In this document: positions 35,144 through 42,308 of the stretch, one piece after another
Layout: every line of letters begins with the position of its first letter
Position numbering within the stretch: position 1 is the first letter of the stretch
DNA from: Oscillospiraceae bacterium
GTDB lineage: Bacteria; Bacillota; Clostridia; Oscillospirales; Oscillospiraceae
Length of the DNA: 63,392 nt
Assembly (NCBI GenBank): GCA_017445875.1
Contig: JAFSRZ010000013.1
Location: forward strand, 1 to 63,392
Reading direction: 5' to 3'
Notes under the pieces: model-generated
The model's database searches: none
Told to the model about the DNA's origin: nothing
Seen by the model: the letters and a program-made list of their open reading frames with translations, nothing else
Position numbers and translations under genes: made by a program

Positions 35144-36610
35144 TCATCCGTATACGTTGTAACAATCGCTGTCCGTCAGGGCGTCGCGGAAATCGTCGGC
35201 GGGATTCGGTTCGACTTCCTCCGGGGGCTTGGGAACTTCCCCGCTTTTGCCGAATAACCAGTGCAAGGCCTGTGTCGAACTGTCTACCATGTCATCGTGA
35301 CGCCCCGACGGGAACGCCGTCCACTGGTCGAGATACTCTTCCAGCCAGTGCGCCGAACGCGGTAAAAAGACATGTCCGCTTTCGATAGCCGGTGACGCGC
35401 CGTAGACACGCGAACGCTTGTCGCCGCGTGGGTCGACGGGTATACAGAACATCTCCCGCTGTAGCACGTCCAGAATGGCGCTTCCGTTGGCCTTGTCCTC
35501 GATGAGTACGGCGCGGGCGGCCGGGAAACGTTCCCGCACGTCCCGTATGACAGCCAGTGTCCCGACAAAATCCAAGTGACGGTTGACGCATTCCAGCAGA
35601 TAATACGATTCGTCGCGGCGTCCCCAGACGGTCACGGCTACAAAGTCGTTGTGTTCGCCGCCCTTGAAAGCGGCGTCCACGCTGACACAACATGTCCCGA
35701 ACGCGTCCGGGGGCGCGTCGTAGAAGCGCCACCAGTCGCGGCGAATCAGGTTCCCGCGTTCGGCGCGGGGGCGACACTGGTACAGCGCAAGCCATGCGCG
35801 TTGTCCGCCCGTGGGGTCGTTCAGATAAGCCTCCCGGAACTGTGACAGCCACGCGGCGTCCTTGCCGAGTTCGGGACAAAGTGCCTGTCCGGGCGTACGG
35901 CCTAACGGGTCGTTGTCCTCCGCCGCCACGGGAAATCGCAACAGGCGGACACTGGTTTCCGTGCGGAGAATCCGCGCCGCTAAATCGTCCTCGTGCCACG
36001 GCGTCATAATCACAATGACTTTCGCTTTCGCCGCCAAGCGTGATTTCAGACTGTTGAGCCACTCGCCCCACAGTTTGTTGCGGTACGTCGGACTGTCCGC
36101 CTCCTCCCGGTTCTTTACCGGGTCGTCGATAATCAGCAGGTCGGCGGCGTTGCCCGTAATCCCCGACATGATACCGCGGCTGATGAGGCGTCCACGGTGT
36201 CCGGCTAACTCGTACTCCGTGGCGCGGTTGACGCCGCCGAGTGTCACGCCGGACAGTATCCCGCCCCAGCGGCTGATTTTCTCGCGGTTGCGCCGTGCGA
36301 AGCGTTCCGCGCTCTCGTCGTTGTACGACGCCAGTATGACACGCGTTTCCGGCTTGCGGACAAGTACCCACGCGGGCAGGGCTTCCGTGACGGTCATGGA
36401 CTTTCCGTGTTGCGGGGGCGTCTCCAGTATCAGGATGTCGCAGGCGTTCCCGGTATCGGCCTCCAGAAACGCTTGAATCTCCCGCGCCAGAAACTCCGAA
36501 AGCCGCGTGGGAATCCACGCCGCGCCGCCCGTCAGACACAGCCACGCCGCGTAACTCCGCCGCGCCAGTTCGCGCCGCAACAGTTCGGCGCGGATATCGC
36601 CGGGTCTCAT
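35144..36610 (-). CDS. terL: Phage terminase large subunit
   Basis: A 488-aa DNA-packaging motor. The ATPase domain has Walker A-like TPPQHGKS (residues ~65-72), Walker B LLIIDDP and motif III VIVIMTPWHEDD. The RNase H-like nuclease domain starts at VSVDAAFKGGEHND and continues with LIEDKANGSAI and HDDMVDS, which carry the metal-binding acids. The start overlaps the small-terminase stop (ATGA). All motifs look intact. Confidence 0.93.
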   Translation of the reverse strand: MRPGDIRAELLRRELARRSYAAWLCLTGGAAWIPTRLSEFLAREIQAFLEADTGNACDILILETPPQHGKSMTVTEALPAWVLVRKPETRVILASYNDESAERFARRNREKISRWGGILSGVTLGGVNRATEYELAGHRGRLISRGIMSGITGNAADLLIIDDPVKNREEADSPTYRNKLWGEWLNSLKSRLAAKAKVIVIMTPWHEDDLAARILRTETSVRLLRFPVAAEDNDPLGRTPGQALCPELGKDAAWLSQFREAYLNDPTGGQRAWLALYQCRPRAERGNLIRRDWWRFYDAPPDAFGTCCVSVDAAFKGGEHNDFVAVTVWGRRDESYYLLECVNRHLDFVGTLAVIRDVRERFPAARAVLIEDKANGSAILDVLQREMFCIPVDPRGDKRSRVYGASPAIESGHVFLPRSAHWLEEYLDQWTAFPSGRHDDMVDSSTQALHWLFGKSGEVPKPPEEVEPNPADDFRDALTDSDCYNVYG

Positions 36611-36966
36611 GGCGTCTCCCCGCCCGCTTCCAGACGCGCCAGCATTGCGGAAAGCTCGATGTCTGTATAGCGGGACAAGTCCCGGTCTCCGGCGGCGGGT
36701 TCCGGCGCGGGTTCCAGCATGATTTCCCGGATGAGTTCAAAGGCGCGAATCACGGTCGCGCCGCCCTTGGGGACACCCGTCTTGGGGTCGGGCTGGCCCC
36801 CGGTGGCCTCGACAATCAGCGCGTCGACAATCCGCCTCCGCGTGTCGGGGTCGTCCAGACGCTCCACGAGTTCCGGGCGCAAATTCAGACACGCCCCGGC
36901 AACCGGGCGCGGGTCTAAACACGCCTCGTTGTCCGGGTTCAAGTCCGAACACGCCCCGGCGGACAT
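36607..36966 (-). CDS. terS: Probable phage terminase small subunit
   Basis: A 119-aa protein starting at ATG 36966, 9 nt after AGAGGAGG. Repeated short motifs (CSDLNPDNEACLDPRPVAGACLNLRP) lead into a helical region (RRRIVDALIVEA, TVIRAFELIREIM, DIELSAMLARLEAG). The Gly/Thr/Pro piece in between reads as a typical TerS-like link. Position directly before terL supports the call; sequence alone does not. It is the first gene of the block, under the LexA-box promoter. Confidence 0.7.
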   Translation of the reverse strand: MSAGACSDLNPDNEACLDPRPVAGACLNLRPELVERLDDPDTRRRIVDALIVEATGGQPDPKTGVPKGGATVIRAFELIREIMLEPAPEPAAGDRDLSRYTDIELSAMLARLEAGGETP

Positions 36967-36994
36967 ATGGCAACACCTCCTCTTTGAAAGAATA

Positions 36995-37006
36995 GAACGA
37001 ACGTTC
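36995..37006. promoter_or_regulatory. LexA/DinR box, downstream of the phage promoter
   Basis: GAAC-GAAC-GTTC matches the Gram-positive LexA core GAACRNRYGTTY. It lies just downstream of the -10 of the minus-strand promoter, about 30 nt before the terS start. Confidence 0.72.
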
Positions 37007-37019
37007 GATTCATGAGTAG

Positions 37020-37049
37020 AGAATAGCACATATGTTCTATTTCTGTCAA
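37020..37049 (-). promoter_or_regulatory. Promoter of the phage block with LexA-like box in the spacer
   Basis: On the minus strand, consensus TTGACA (37049-37044), an 18-nt spacer and TATTCT (37025-37020). The spacer contains GAACATATGTGC (37037-37026), one mismatch from the perfect box GAACATATGTTC. With the box at 36995, LexA repression and induction on DNA damage is the natural reading. Confidence 0.78.
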
Positions 37050-37114
37050 TCAGTGAATTGCACAAAAAATCAACGCGTTTTTTCGCGTTCTGACGGTTTC
37101 CTCGATAAAAAATC

Positions 37115-37143
37115 TTGACATATGGGCGCGGCGGGGGTATCAT
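37115..37143 (+). promoter_or_regulatory. Promoter for the 253-aa membrane-anchored protein
   Basis: Consensus TTGACA (37115-37120), a 17-nt spacer and TATCAT (37138-37143). It is divergent from the phage promoter. Confidence 0.78.
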
Positions 37144-37239
37144 ACGCGTGTCGACTTCGGCGTGAATCTGTCGGAACATGCCTTTTCGGCGCGACGGTGC
37201 CGGAATCTGCCGGAACACGCCTTTTCGGATGGTGCCACT

Positions 37240-38001
37240 ATGAAAACAAGGTTGCAAACGCGGCGCGGCTGGCGTCACTACTGGCTCGCCATGGGGCTGT
37301 TGTGCGCGGTGACGCTGGCGCTCCCGCTCGGTGCGCGGCTGGTTTTCCGCCGCACGGCGCATATCACGCTCCCGGACAGTATCGGCCTGACCGGCGCGGG
37401 CAACGGCGACGGCGCGGGCGGTCTGACGGCGGCGGTGCCGCTGGATGTCACGCCCGACACCGCGCAGGCCGTGATTGCCACGCTCTCGCGGCGTCCGCGC
37501 TACCGCCGCACGGTGACGGTGCGCCGTACATGGAGCGGCGGCGAACAGGACACGCCGCTTGTTGTCACGGTCTCCGGCGACTGGACACGCGTCGACCGTA
37601 CCTTACCGGACGGGACAACCCGCCACGCCGTGACGGATAATGTCACAACGTATCTGTGGTACGGCGACGCCGGAACGATTGTTACCGTTCCGGCGGGTGC
37701 CGTCAGCGCCGACAATGAACAGTTGATTCCCACCTATGAGGACGTGTTGCGCCTTCCCAAAGAACGGATTGCGTTAGCGGACTACCACCGCATTGAATCG
37801 GGGATTGACTGTATCTACGTCGAGACCACGCAGGAGGACAGCAGGAAAGAGCGTTACTGGATAGGCGTTTCCACGGGGTTATTAGTCGCGGCGGAAATGC
37901 TGTTGGATGACAATAGTATTTACTGGATGGAGGCCGCCGAACCGGAGGAACCGCCGCCGGACGCCTTCACGCTCCCGGACGGTACAGTGTTGAGTTCGTA
38001 G
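37240..38001 (+). CDS. Membrane-anchored protein with LolA-like extracellular domain, unrecognised
   Basis: A 253-aa protein with a basic N-terminus, one transmembrane helix (residues ~13-30), then an exported domain. The latter half (DYHRIESGIDCIYVETTQEDSRKERYWIGVSTGLLVAAEM, in part) resembles LolA/RseB-like or DUF4367 proteins of Firmicutes. I place the start at ATG 37240, though it lacks a strong ribosome site. A GTG at 37162 would add 26 residues made of two similar repeats. It lies next to the phage block and may be cargo or a resident gene. Confidence 0.7.
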   Translation: MKTRLQTRRGWRHYWLAMGLLCAVTLALPLGARLVFRRTAHITLPDSIGLTGAGNGDGAGGLTAAVPLDVTPDTAQAVIATLSRRPRYRRTVTVRRTWSGGEQDTPLVVTVSGDWTRVDRTLPDGTTRHAVTDNVTTYLWYGDAGTIVTVPAGAVSADNEQLIPTYEDVLRLPKERIALADYHRIESGIDCIYVETTQEDSRKERYWIGVSTGLLVAAEMLLDDNSIYWMEAAEPEEPPPDAFTLPDGTVLSS

Positions 38002-38016
38002 CCCCGAAACGCGAAG

Positions 38017-38028
38017 GAACATATGTTC
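38017..38028. promoter_or_regulatory. Perfect LexA/DinR box
   Basis: GAACATATGTTC is a perfect palindrome and the exact core of the Bacillus DinR/LexA consensus. It lies 16 nt after the previous stop codon and 89 nt before the next start. Confidence 0.78.
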
Positions 38029-38055
38029 TATTTTTGGTGGATTTCTGTAAAAGAT

Positions 38056-38096
38056 TGTGGAAAACCTTGTGGAAATTGTGGAAAACTTTGTATAAA
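38056..38096 (+). promoter_or_regulatory. Three DnaA-box-like repeats and a weak promoter
   Basis: TGTGGAAAA (38056-38064), TGTGGAAAT (38068-38076) and TGTGGAAAA (38077-38085) are, read on the minus strand, TTTTCCACA, ATTTCCACA and TTTTCCACA, each one or two mismatches from the DnaA box TTATCCACA. They overlap a promoter-like TTGTGG (38067-38072), 18 nt, TATAAA (38091-38096) that would serve the gene at 38117. Confidence 0.5.
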
Positions 38097-38116
38097 GTCG
38101 TGAAAGGAGGCGTCCC

Positions 38117-38614
38117 GTGACCGCGCAGGAAATGTTGGACAAACTGCTCAAAGCCTACGGCGTCTATTACGACGTGGAGCGGAGACACCCCGCGCCGCCA
38201 TTCGCCGCCGAAGCGTCGTTCCGGTCGCACACGGAACAGTATTTTTTAGTGCGGCGGGCGCGTCTGGCGGAGGCCGAATCCAACGAGTATGTATACTTTG
38301 CCTTGGAGGACGCGCTGACGGTGCCGTTACTCCGCGCCTTGGACGGTGCCGCGTGGAACGCCGGAACCGCCCGTATCGCCCCGCACAGAGACCATCGCAA
38401 CAGTGACGTGACGCTACTGGTACTCGCGTCGCGTATCGACCCGGACGCCGCCGCGCTGGTTCCGAAACTGAAGCATTACCAGAGTTATCATTTCGGGTTT
38501 CAGGGCTGGAGCCACTACCGGCTTGCGGTCGTCGAGGCCGACACCGGGAAAATTTACTGTAACCGTCAGGCAAAGACATTACGCGGTTTCCTGAAACGGA
38601 ACTTGAAGATTTAA
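38117..38614 (+). CDS. Hypothetical protein near LexA and DnaA-like boxes
   Basis: A 165-aa soluble protein with no family I can name. Notable parts are an N-terminal helix (TAQEMLDKLLKAYGVYYDVERR), a central VYFALEDALTVPLLRALD, and a basic end with KHYQSYHFGFQGWSHYRLAVVEADTGKIYCNRQ (in part) and RGFLKRNLKI. The GTG start at 38117 follows GAAAGGAGG, an excellent site. The upstream LexA box suggests SOS control. Confidence 0.75.
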   Translation: MTAQEMLDKLLKAYGVYYDVERRHPAPPFAAEASFRSHTEQYFLVRRARLAEAESNEYVYFALEDALTVPLLRALDGAAWNAGTARIAPHRDHRNSDVTLLVLASRIDPDAAALVPKLKHYQSYHFGFQGWSHYRLAVVEADTGKIYCNRQAKTLRGFLKRNLKI

Positions 38615-38684
38615 TTTGGCGCAGTCCGGGCGGGAGACTGTCCGGTGTCGCATATTCACAACCGGAAAGGATGAGACCAATTTT

Positions 38685-40382
38685 ATGCAGGCTGTATTGA
38701 TTATTGCCGCGGCTGTCGCACTGCTCATTATCGGGTATGTGGTCTACGGCAACTGGCTGGTGAAGCAGTGGGGTCTTGACCCCTCGCGCAAGACGCCCGC
38801 CCAAACTATGGAGGACGGCGTGGACTATGTCGCGGCGAAACCCGCCGTCCTCATGGGACATCACTTTTCCTCGATTGCGGGCGCGGGACCCATTAACGGC
38901 CCCATTCAGGCGTCGGTATTCGGCTGGGTGCCGGTATTCCTGTGGTGTGTGCTGGGCGGAATCTTCTTCGGCGGCCTCCACGACTTCGGCTCGCTGTTCG
39001 CGTCCATCCGCCACGACGGAAAGGGCATGGGCGAAATTATCAAGGACAACATGGGCAAACGTGCCGGACGCTTGTTTATCGTGTTTGCGCTGTTGGTGCT
39101 GATACTCGTGATTGCGTCCTTTGTCAACGTTGTCGCGGGTACGTTCGCAAGCGACCATTTCGGAATCAGCGCGAATCCCACCGGCAACGAGACAACGGCT
39201 ATGATATCTCTGCTGTTTATCGCGCTGGCGGTGGTGTACGGTATCGCAACGAACCGCTTCGGACTGGGCATTGTCCCCGCCACGGTAGCCGGAATCGTGT
39301 GCATTTGCCTTATGCTGGTACTCGGCTTGAATGTCGGAATTGCCATGCCGACACTGCCTTGGATTGTCTTTATCTGCGCTTATATCACCGTGGCGTCACT
39401 GGTGCCGGTCTGGATTCTGTTGCAGCCGCGTGATTACCTGTCAAGTTTCCTGCTGTACGGCATGATGATTCTTGCCGTAATCGGCATTCTGATTTCGGGA
39501 TTCACCGGAAGCGCCACATTTGAAATCCCGGCGTTCACCGGCTGGAGTACGAAAATCGGTACCCTGTTCCCGGCACTGTTCATCACGGTGGCCTGCGGCG
39601 CGTGTTCGGGCTTCCACTCTCTGGTTGCGACCGGAACCACGTCCAAACAACTCAACAGTGAAGCGGACGCGAAACCCATTGGTTACGGCTCCATGCTGGT
39701 TGAATCGGCGCTTGGTGTGGTGTCGCTGATTGCCGTTGGCATGGTATTTACAAAGTACGTCAACGGCGAATTTGGCTCGCCGTCGGTGGCGTTCGCGTCG
39801 GGAATCGCAACGATGTTCGGCGACGAAACGTCGTCGATTTACAACACTGTCCGCGCCCTGCTGACACTGGCTGTGTCCGTGTTCGCGCTGACAAGTCTGG
39901 ACACCGCCACGCGTCTTAGCCGCTTCATGTTCTCGGAACTGTTCCTGAAAGAGGGCGAAACGTCTTGGCACGACGCCACCGGCGTTCGGAAGCTCTTGAC
40001 ACATCCCCTGTTCGGCACGCTGATTATGGTTGTTATCGGCGGGACACTGGGCGCGTTGAAGCTGTCGCAAATCTGGGCACTGTTCGGCGCGGCGAACCAA
40101 CTGCTGTCGGGACTGGCTCTGCTGGCTGTGGCGGCGTGGCTCGGCAACGTCGGCAAAAACAATAAAATGTTCTACGTCCCCATGTGCTTCATGCTGGTTG
40201 CCACGCTGTGCAGTCTGTGTCTGACGCTCAAAGCGAAATTCGGCCTCATTGGCGCGGGCGGCGCGATGTGGGGCGACTACTTCCAGCTTGTTTTCGCGGC
40301 GGCTATGGTCGTTTTGGCGGTCATTCTGGCGGTCGAGGGCGTGCAAACAATTATGAAACAGCAAAAGGGCGTCAAGGCCTGA
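38685..40382 (+). CDS. cstA: Carbon starvation protein A (CstA family transporter)
   Basis: A 565-aa transporter with about 16 hydrophobic segments. Signature stretches are HHFSSIAGAGPINGPIQA near residue 65, LGGIFFGGLHDFGSLFASIRH, and ACGACSGFHSLVATGTTSKQL. CstA proteins import peptides or pyruvate during starvation. ATG 38685 is preferred over the longer frame from 38616 because the family begins with this hydrophobic helix. GGAAAGG lies upstream with a rather long spacer. Confidence 0.95.
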   Translation: MQAVLIIAAAVALLIIGYVVYGNWLVKQWGLDPSRKTPAQTMEDGVDYVAAKPAVLMGHHFSSIAGAGPINGPIQASVFGWVPVFLWCVLGGIFFGGLHDFGSLFASIRHDGKGMGEIIKDNMGKRAGRLFIVFALLVLILVIASFVNVVAGTFASDHFGISANPTGNETTAMISLLFIALAVVYGIATNRFGLGIVPATVAGIVCICLMLVLGLNVGIAMPTLPWIVFICAYITVASLVPVWILLQPRDYLSSFLLYGMMILAVIGILISGFTGSATFEIPAFTGWSTKIGTLFPALFITVACGACSGFHSLVATGTTSKQLNSEADAKPIGYGSMLVESALGVVSLIAVGMVFTKYVNGEFGSPSVAFASGIATMFGDETSSIYNTVRALLTLAVSVFALTSLDTATRLSRFMFSELFLKEGETSWHDATGVRKLLTHPLFGTLIMVVIGGTLGALKLSQIWALFGAANQLLSGLALLAVAAWLGNVGKNNKMFYVPMCFMLVATLCSLCLTLKAKFGLIGAGGAMWGDYFQLVFAAAMVVLAVILAVEGVQTIMKQQKGVKA

Positions 40383-40392
40383 TTTCCATAAC

Positions 40393-40427
40393 AAAGCGCC
40401 GATTCCCGAAGCGGGAACCGGCGTTTT
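40393..40427. terminator. Bidirectional Rho-independent terminator
   Basis: A 12-pair stem with one mismatch (40397-40408 with 40412-40423) is followed by T4 on the plus side and an AAAG context on the other. It serves cstA and possibly the convergent DUF1540 gene. Confidence 0.85.
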
Positions 40428-40459
40428 CGCTTACCGGGACAGAATGGACATTGCGCGTG

Positions 40460-40636
40460 TCAGCGTACGCGGAAGCTCATGCAGTCGGTACACTCAACTT
40501 CGGTCGGGTGTTCCTCGTGGGTGCCGACTTGGATACTGTCAAGGGCGCAAAATTCGGCGTCCTCGCAGTGATGGGCGCAGGAATCGACCGTGCAGTGAAT
40601 GCTATGGTTGGGCTTGCAATTGTCGTGCATACTCAT
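40460..40636 (-). CDS. DUF1540 cysteine-rich small protein
   Basis: A 58-aa protein with eight cysteines in the pattern of DUF1540 (SIHCTVDSCAHHCED, FCALDSIQVG, ECTDCMSF). The family is probably metal-binding and is of unknown function. ATG 40636 follows AGGAGGTAG. It is a single small gene convergent with cstA. Confidence 0.9.
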   Translation of the reverse strand: MSMHDNCKPNHSIHCTVDSCAHHCEDAEFCALDSIQVGTHEEHPTEVECTDCMSFRVR

Positions 40637-40829
40637 GATACTACCTCCTGATTTCAGAAACGCGGAGGCGTTTCCAGTGCTTTGAGTATGCCCGTTTTCC
40701 GCGACGCCATACGCAGTCGGCAAAAGTTCTGATTTTTCCGTTTTTTTCCGCGTTTGTCACCAAAATGTTTCTGGTATTCTCCGCGACAACGTGGTAGAAT
40801 GTCCGTGAACACGAAAGGGGGTGTTTTTT

Positions 40830-41249
40830 ATGATGAACGTTGTCTGGATTATCGCTATAGTTGTCTTTGGCATTGTGGAAGGCCTGACGACTGGTTTGGT
40901 GTCCGTGTGGTTTGCCATTGGCTCTATTGCGGGACTGATTGCCAGTGTCATGCACTATGGCGCGTTGAAACAGTTGGCGGCGTTTGTCGTGGTGTCGGCG
41001 GTCGCGCTGGCGGCGACGCGTCCACTGGTGCGGAAGTACGCCGCCCAAGGCTATACGCGGACAAACGCTGACCGCGTTATCGGTCAAATCGGACGTGTCA
41101 CGGAAGCCGTCGACGCCGAAACCGGTTCCGTCTACGCCGACGGCAAGACGTGGACGGCGCGCAGTGCCGACGGAACCGTACTGCCCATGGAAACACCTGT
41201 CCGCGTCGAACGCATTGAGGGCGTCAAACTCTATGTGACAAGGGCGTAA
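40830..41249 (+). CDS. NfeD-like membrane protein, short form
   Basis: A 139-aa protein with two or three N-terminal membrane helices (residues ~3-68), a short linker, and a C-terminal OB-fold NfeD domain (GQIGRVTEAVDAETGSVYADGKTWTARS, in part; VRVERIEGVKLYV). It lacks the ClpP-like protease of long NfeD proteins. Short NfeD genes are usually paired with an SPFH protein, as here, with 17 bp between them. AAAGGGGG precedes ATG 40830. Confidence 0.92.
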   Translation: MMNVVWIIAIVVFGIVEGLTTGLVSVWFAIGSIAGLIASVMHYGALKQLAAFVVVSAVALAATRPLVRKYAAQGYTRTNADRVIGQIGRVTEAVDAETGSVYADGKTWTARSADGTVLPMETPVRVERIEGVKLYVTRA

Positions 41250-41266
41250 CAGAAGGAGGATATATT

Positions 41267-42211
41267 ATGCCGGGATTCGGTAGCACACTGGCCATTTTGC
41301 TGGTACTGATTATCATTCTTGTGATGATTGTGCAGAACATCATCATTGTACAGCAGTCCAAGGCCTTTGTCGTGGAGCGCTTAGGCGCGTTCTACGATGT
41401 CTGGCACGTCGGTTTACACTTCAAGGTACCGTTCATCATGCGCGTGGCAAAGAAAGTCTCCCTCAAGGAACAGGTCGCCGACTTCGCGCCACAGCCCGTT
41501 ATCACCAAAGACAACGTCACAATGCAGATTGATACTGTTATCTACTTCCAGATTACAGACCCCAAACTGTATACGTACGGCGTCGACAATCCCATGAATG
41601 CCATTGAAAATCTGACCGCCACGACGCTTCGGAACATCATTGGCGACATGGAGCTTGACCAGTCCCTGACAAGTCGTGATACTATCAATACGCGTATGCG
41701 GGCGATTTTAGACGAGGCCACAGACCCGTGGGGAATCAAGGTCAACCGCGTGGAACTCAAAAACATCATCCCGCCGCGTGAGATTCAGGCCAGCATGGAA
41801 AAGCAGATGAAGGCCGAACGCGAACGCCGGGAAGCGATTCTGCAAGCGGAAGGACAGAAGCAGTCACAGATTCTGGTAGCCGAGGGCGAGAAGCAGTCGG
41901 CGATTCTGCGGGCGGACGCCGAGAAACAGGCCGCGATTCTGCAAGCCGAGGGACGCCGGGAAGCCCGTATTCTGGAAGCCGAAGCGGAAGCACAAGCCAT
42001 TCTGAAAGTGCAACAGGCCATGGCGGATTCTCTGCGACTGCTCAACGCGGACGCGCCCAATGACCAAGTTGTGAAGCTCAAAGCGCTGGAAGCTATGGCG
42101 AAACTCGCCGACGGCAAGGCGACGAAAATCATTGTGCCGTCGGAAATCCAAGGTCTGGCGGGGCTTGCGGCGTCGGCGCGTACTGTCTGGGAGACCTGCG
42201 ACCCGGAATAA
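41267..42211 (+). CDS. SPFH/stomatin family protein (paraslipin, QmcA-like)
   Basis: A 314-aa membrane-raft type protein. It has an N-terminal hairpin helix (residues ~6-28), an SPFH domain (VERLGAFYDVWHVGLHFKVPF to REIQASMEKQMKAERERREAIL) and a long Ala/Glu-rich coiled coil with the repeats EGQKQSQILVAEGEKQSAIL (~185-250). A C-terminal VPSEIQGLAGL follows. SPFH proteins form oligomeric membrane scaffolds and often modulate proteases. AGAAGGAGG lies before ATG 41267. It is cotranscribed with the NfeD gene. Confidence 0.95.
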   Translation: MPGFGSTLAILLVLIIILVMIVQNIIIVQQSKAFVVERLGAFYDVWHVGLHFKVPFIMRVAKKVSLKEQVADFAPQPVITKDNVTMQIDTVIYFQITDPKLYTYGVDNPMNAIENLTATTLRNIIGDMELDQSLTSRDTINTRMRAILDEATDPWGIKVNRVELKNIIPPREIQASMEKQMKAERERREAILQAEGQKQSQILVAEGEKQSAILRADAEKQAAILQAEGRREARILEAEAEAQAILKVQQAMADSLRLLNADAPNDQVVKLKALEAMAKLADGKATKIIVPSEIQGLAGLAASARTVWETCDPE

Positions 42212-42237
42212 TCGCCCCCTGTTGACCGTTACAGTAC

Positions 42238-42272
42238 AACCCTCTGACACGGCTTTCCGCGTCAGAGGGTTT
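42238..42272 (+). terminator. Rho-independent terminator after the SPFH gene
   Basis: A perfect 11-bp stem (42238-42248 with 42261-42271) has a 12-nt loop and ends in a T3 run. Confidence 0.88.
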
Positions 42273-42308
42273 CCTGTAAGGCGAAAACAGTTCGTCATTT
42301 TGCACAAA

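Noticed and set aside
35292-36740. Minus-strand frame of 482 codons overlapping terL
   Set aside because: The terL frame has all terminase motifs; the other is its shadow with Arg-rich sequence.
26254-38614. A complete inducible prophage
   Set aside because: No integrase, lysis, replication or repressor genes and no clear attachment sites are visible, so I describe only a structural block.
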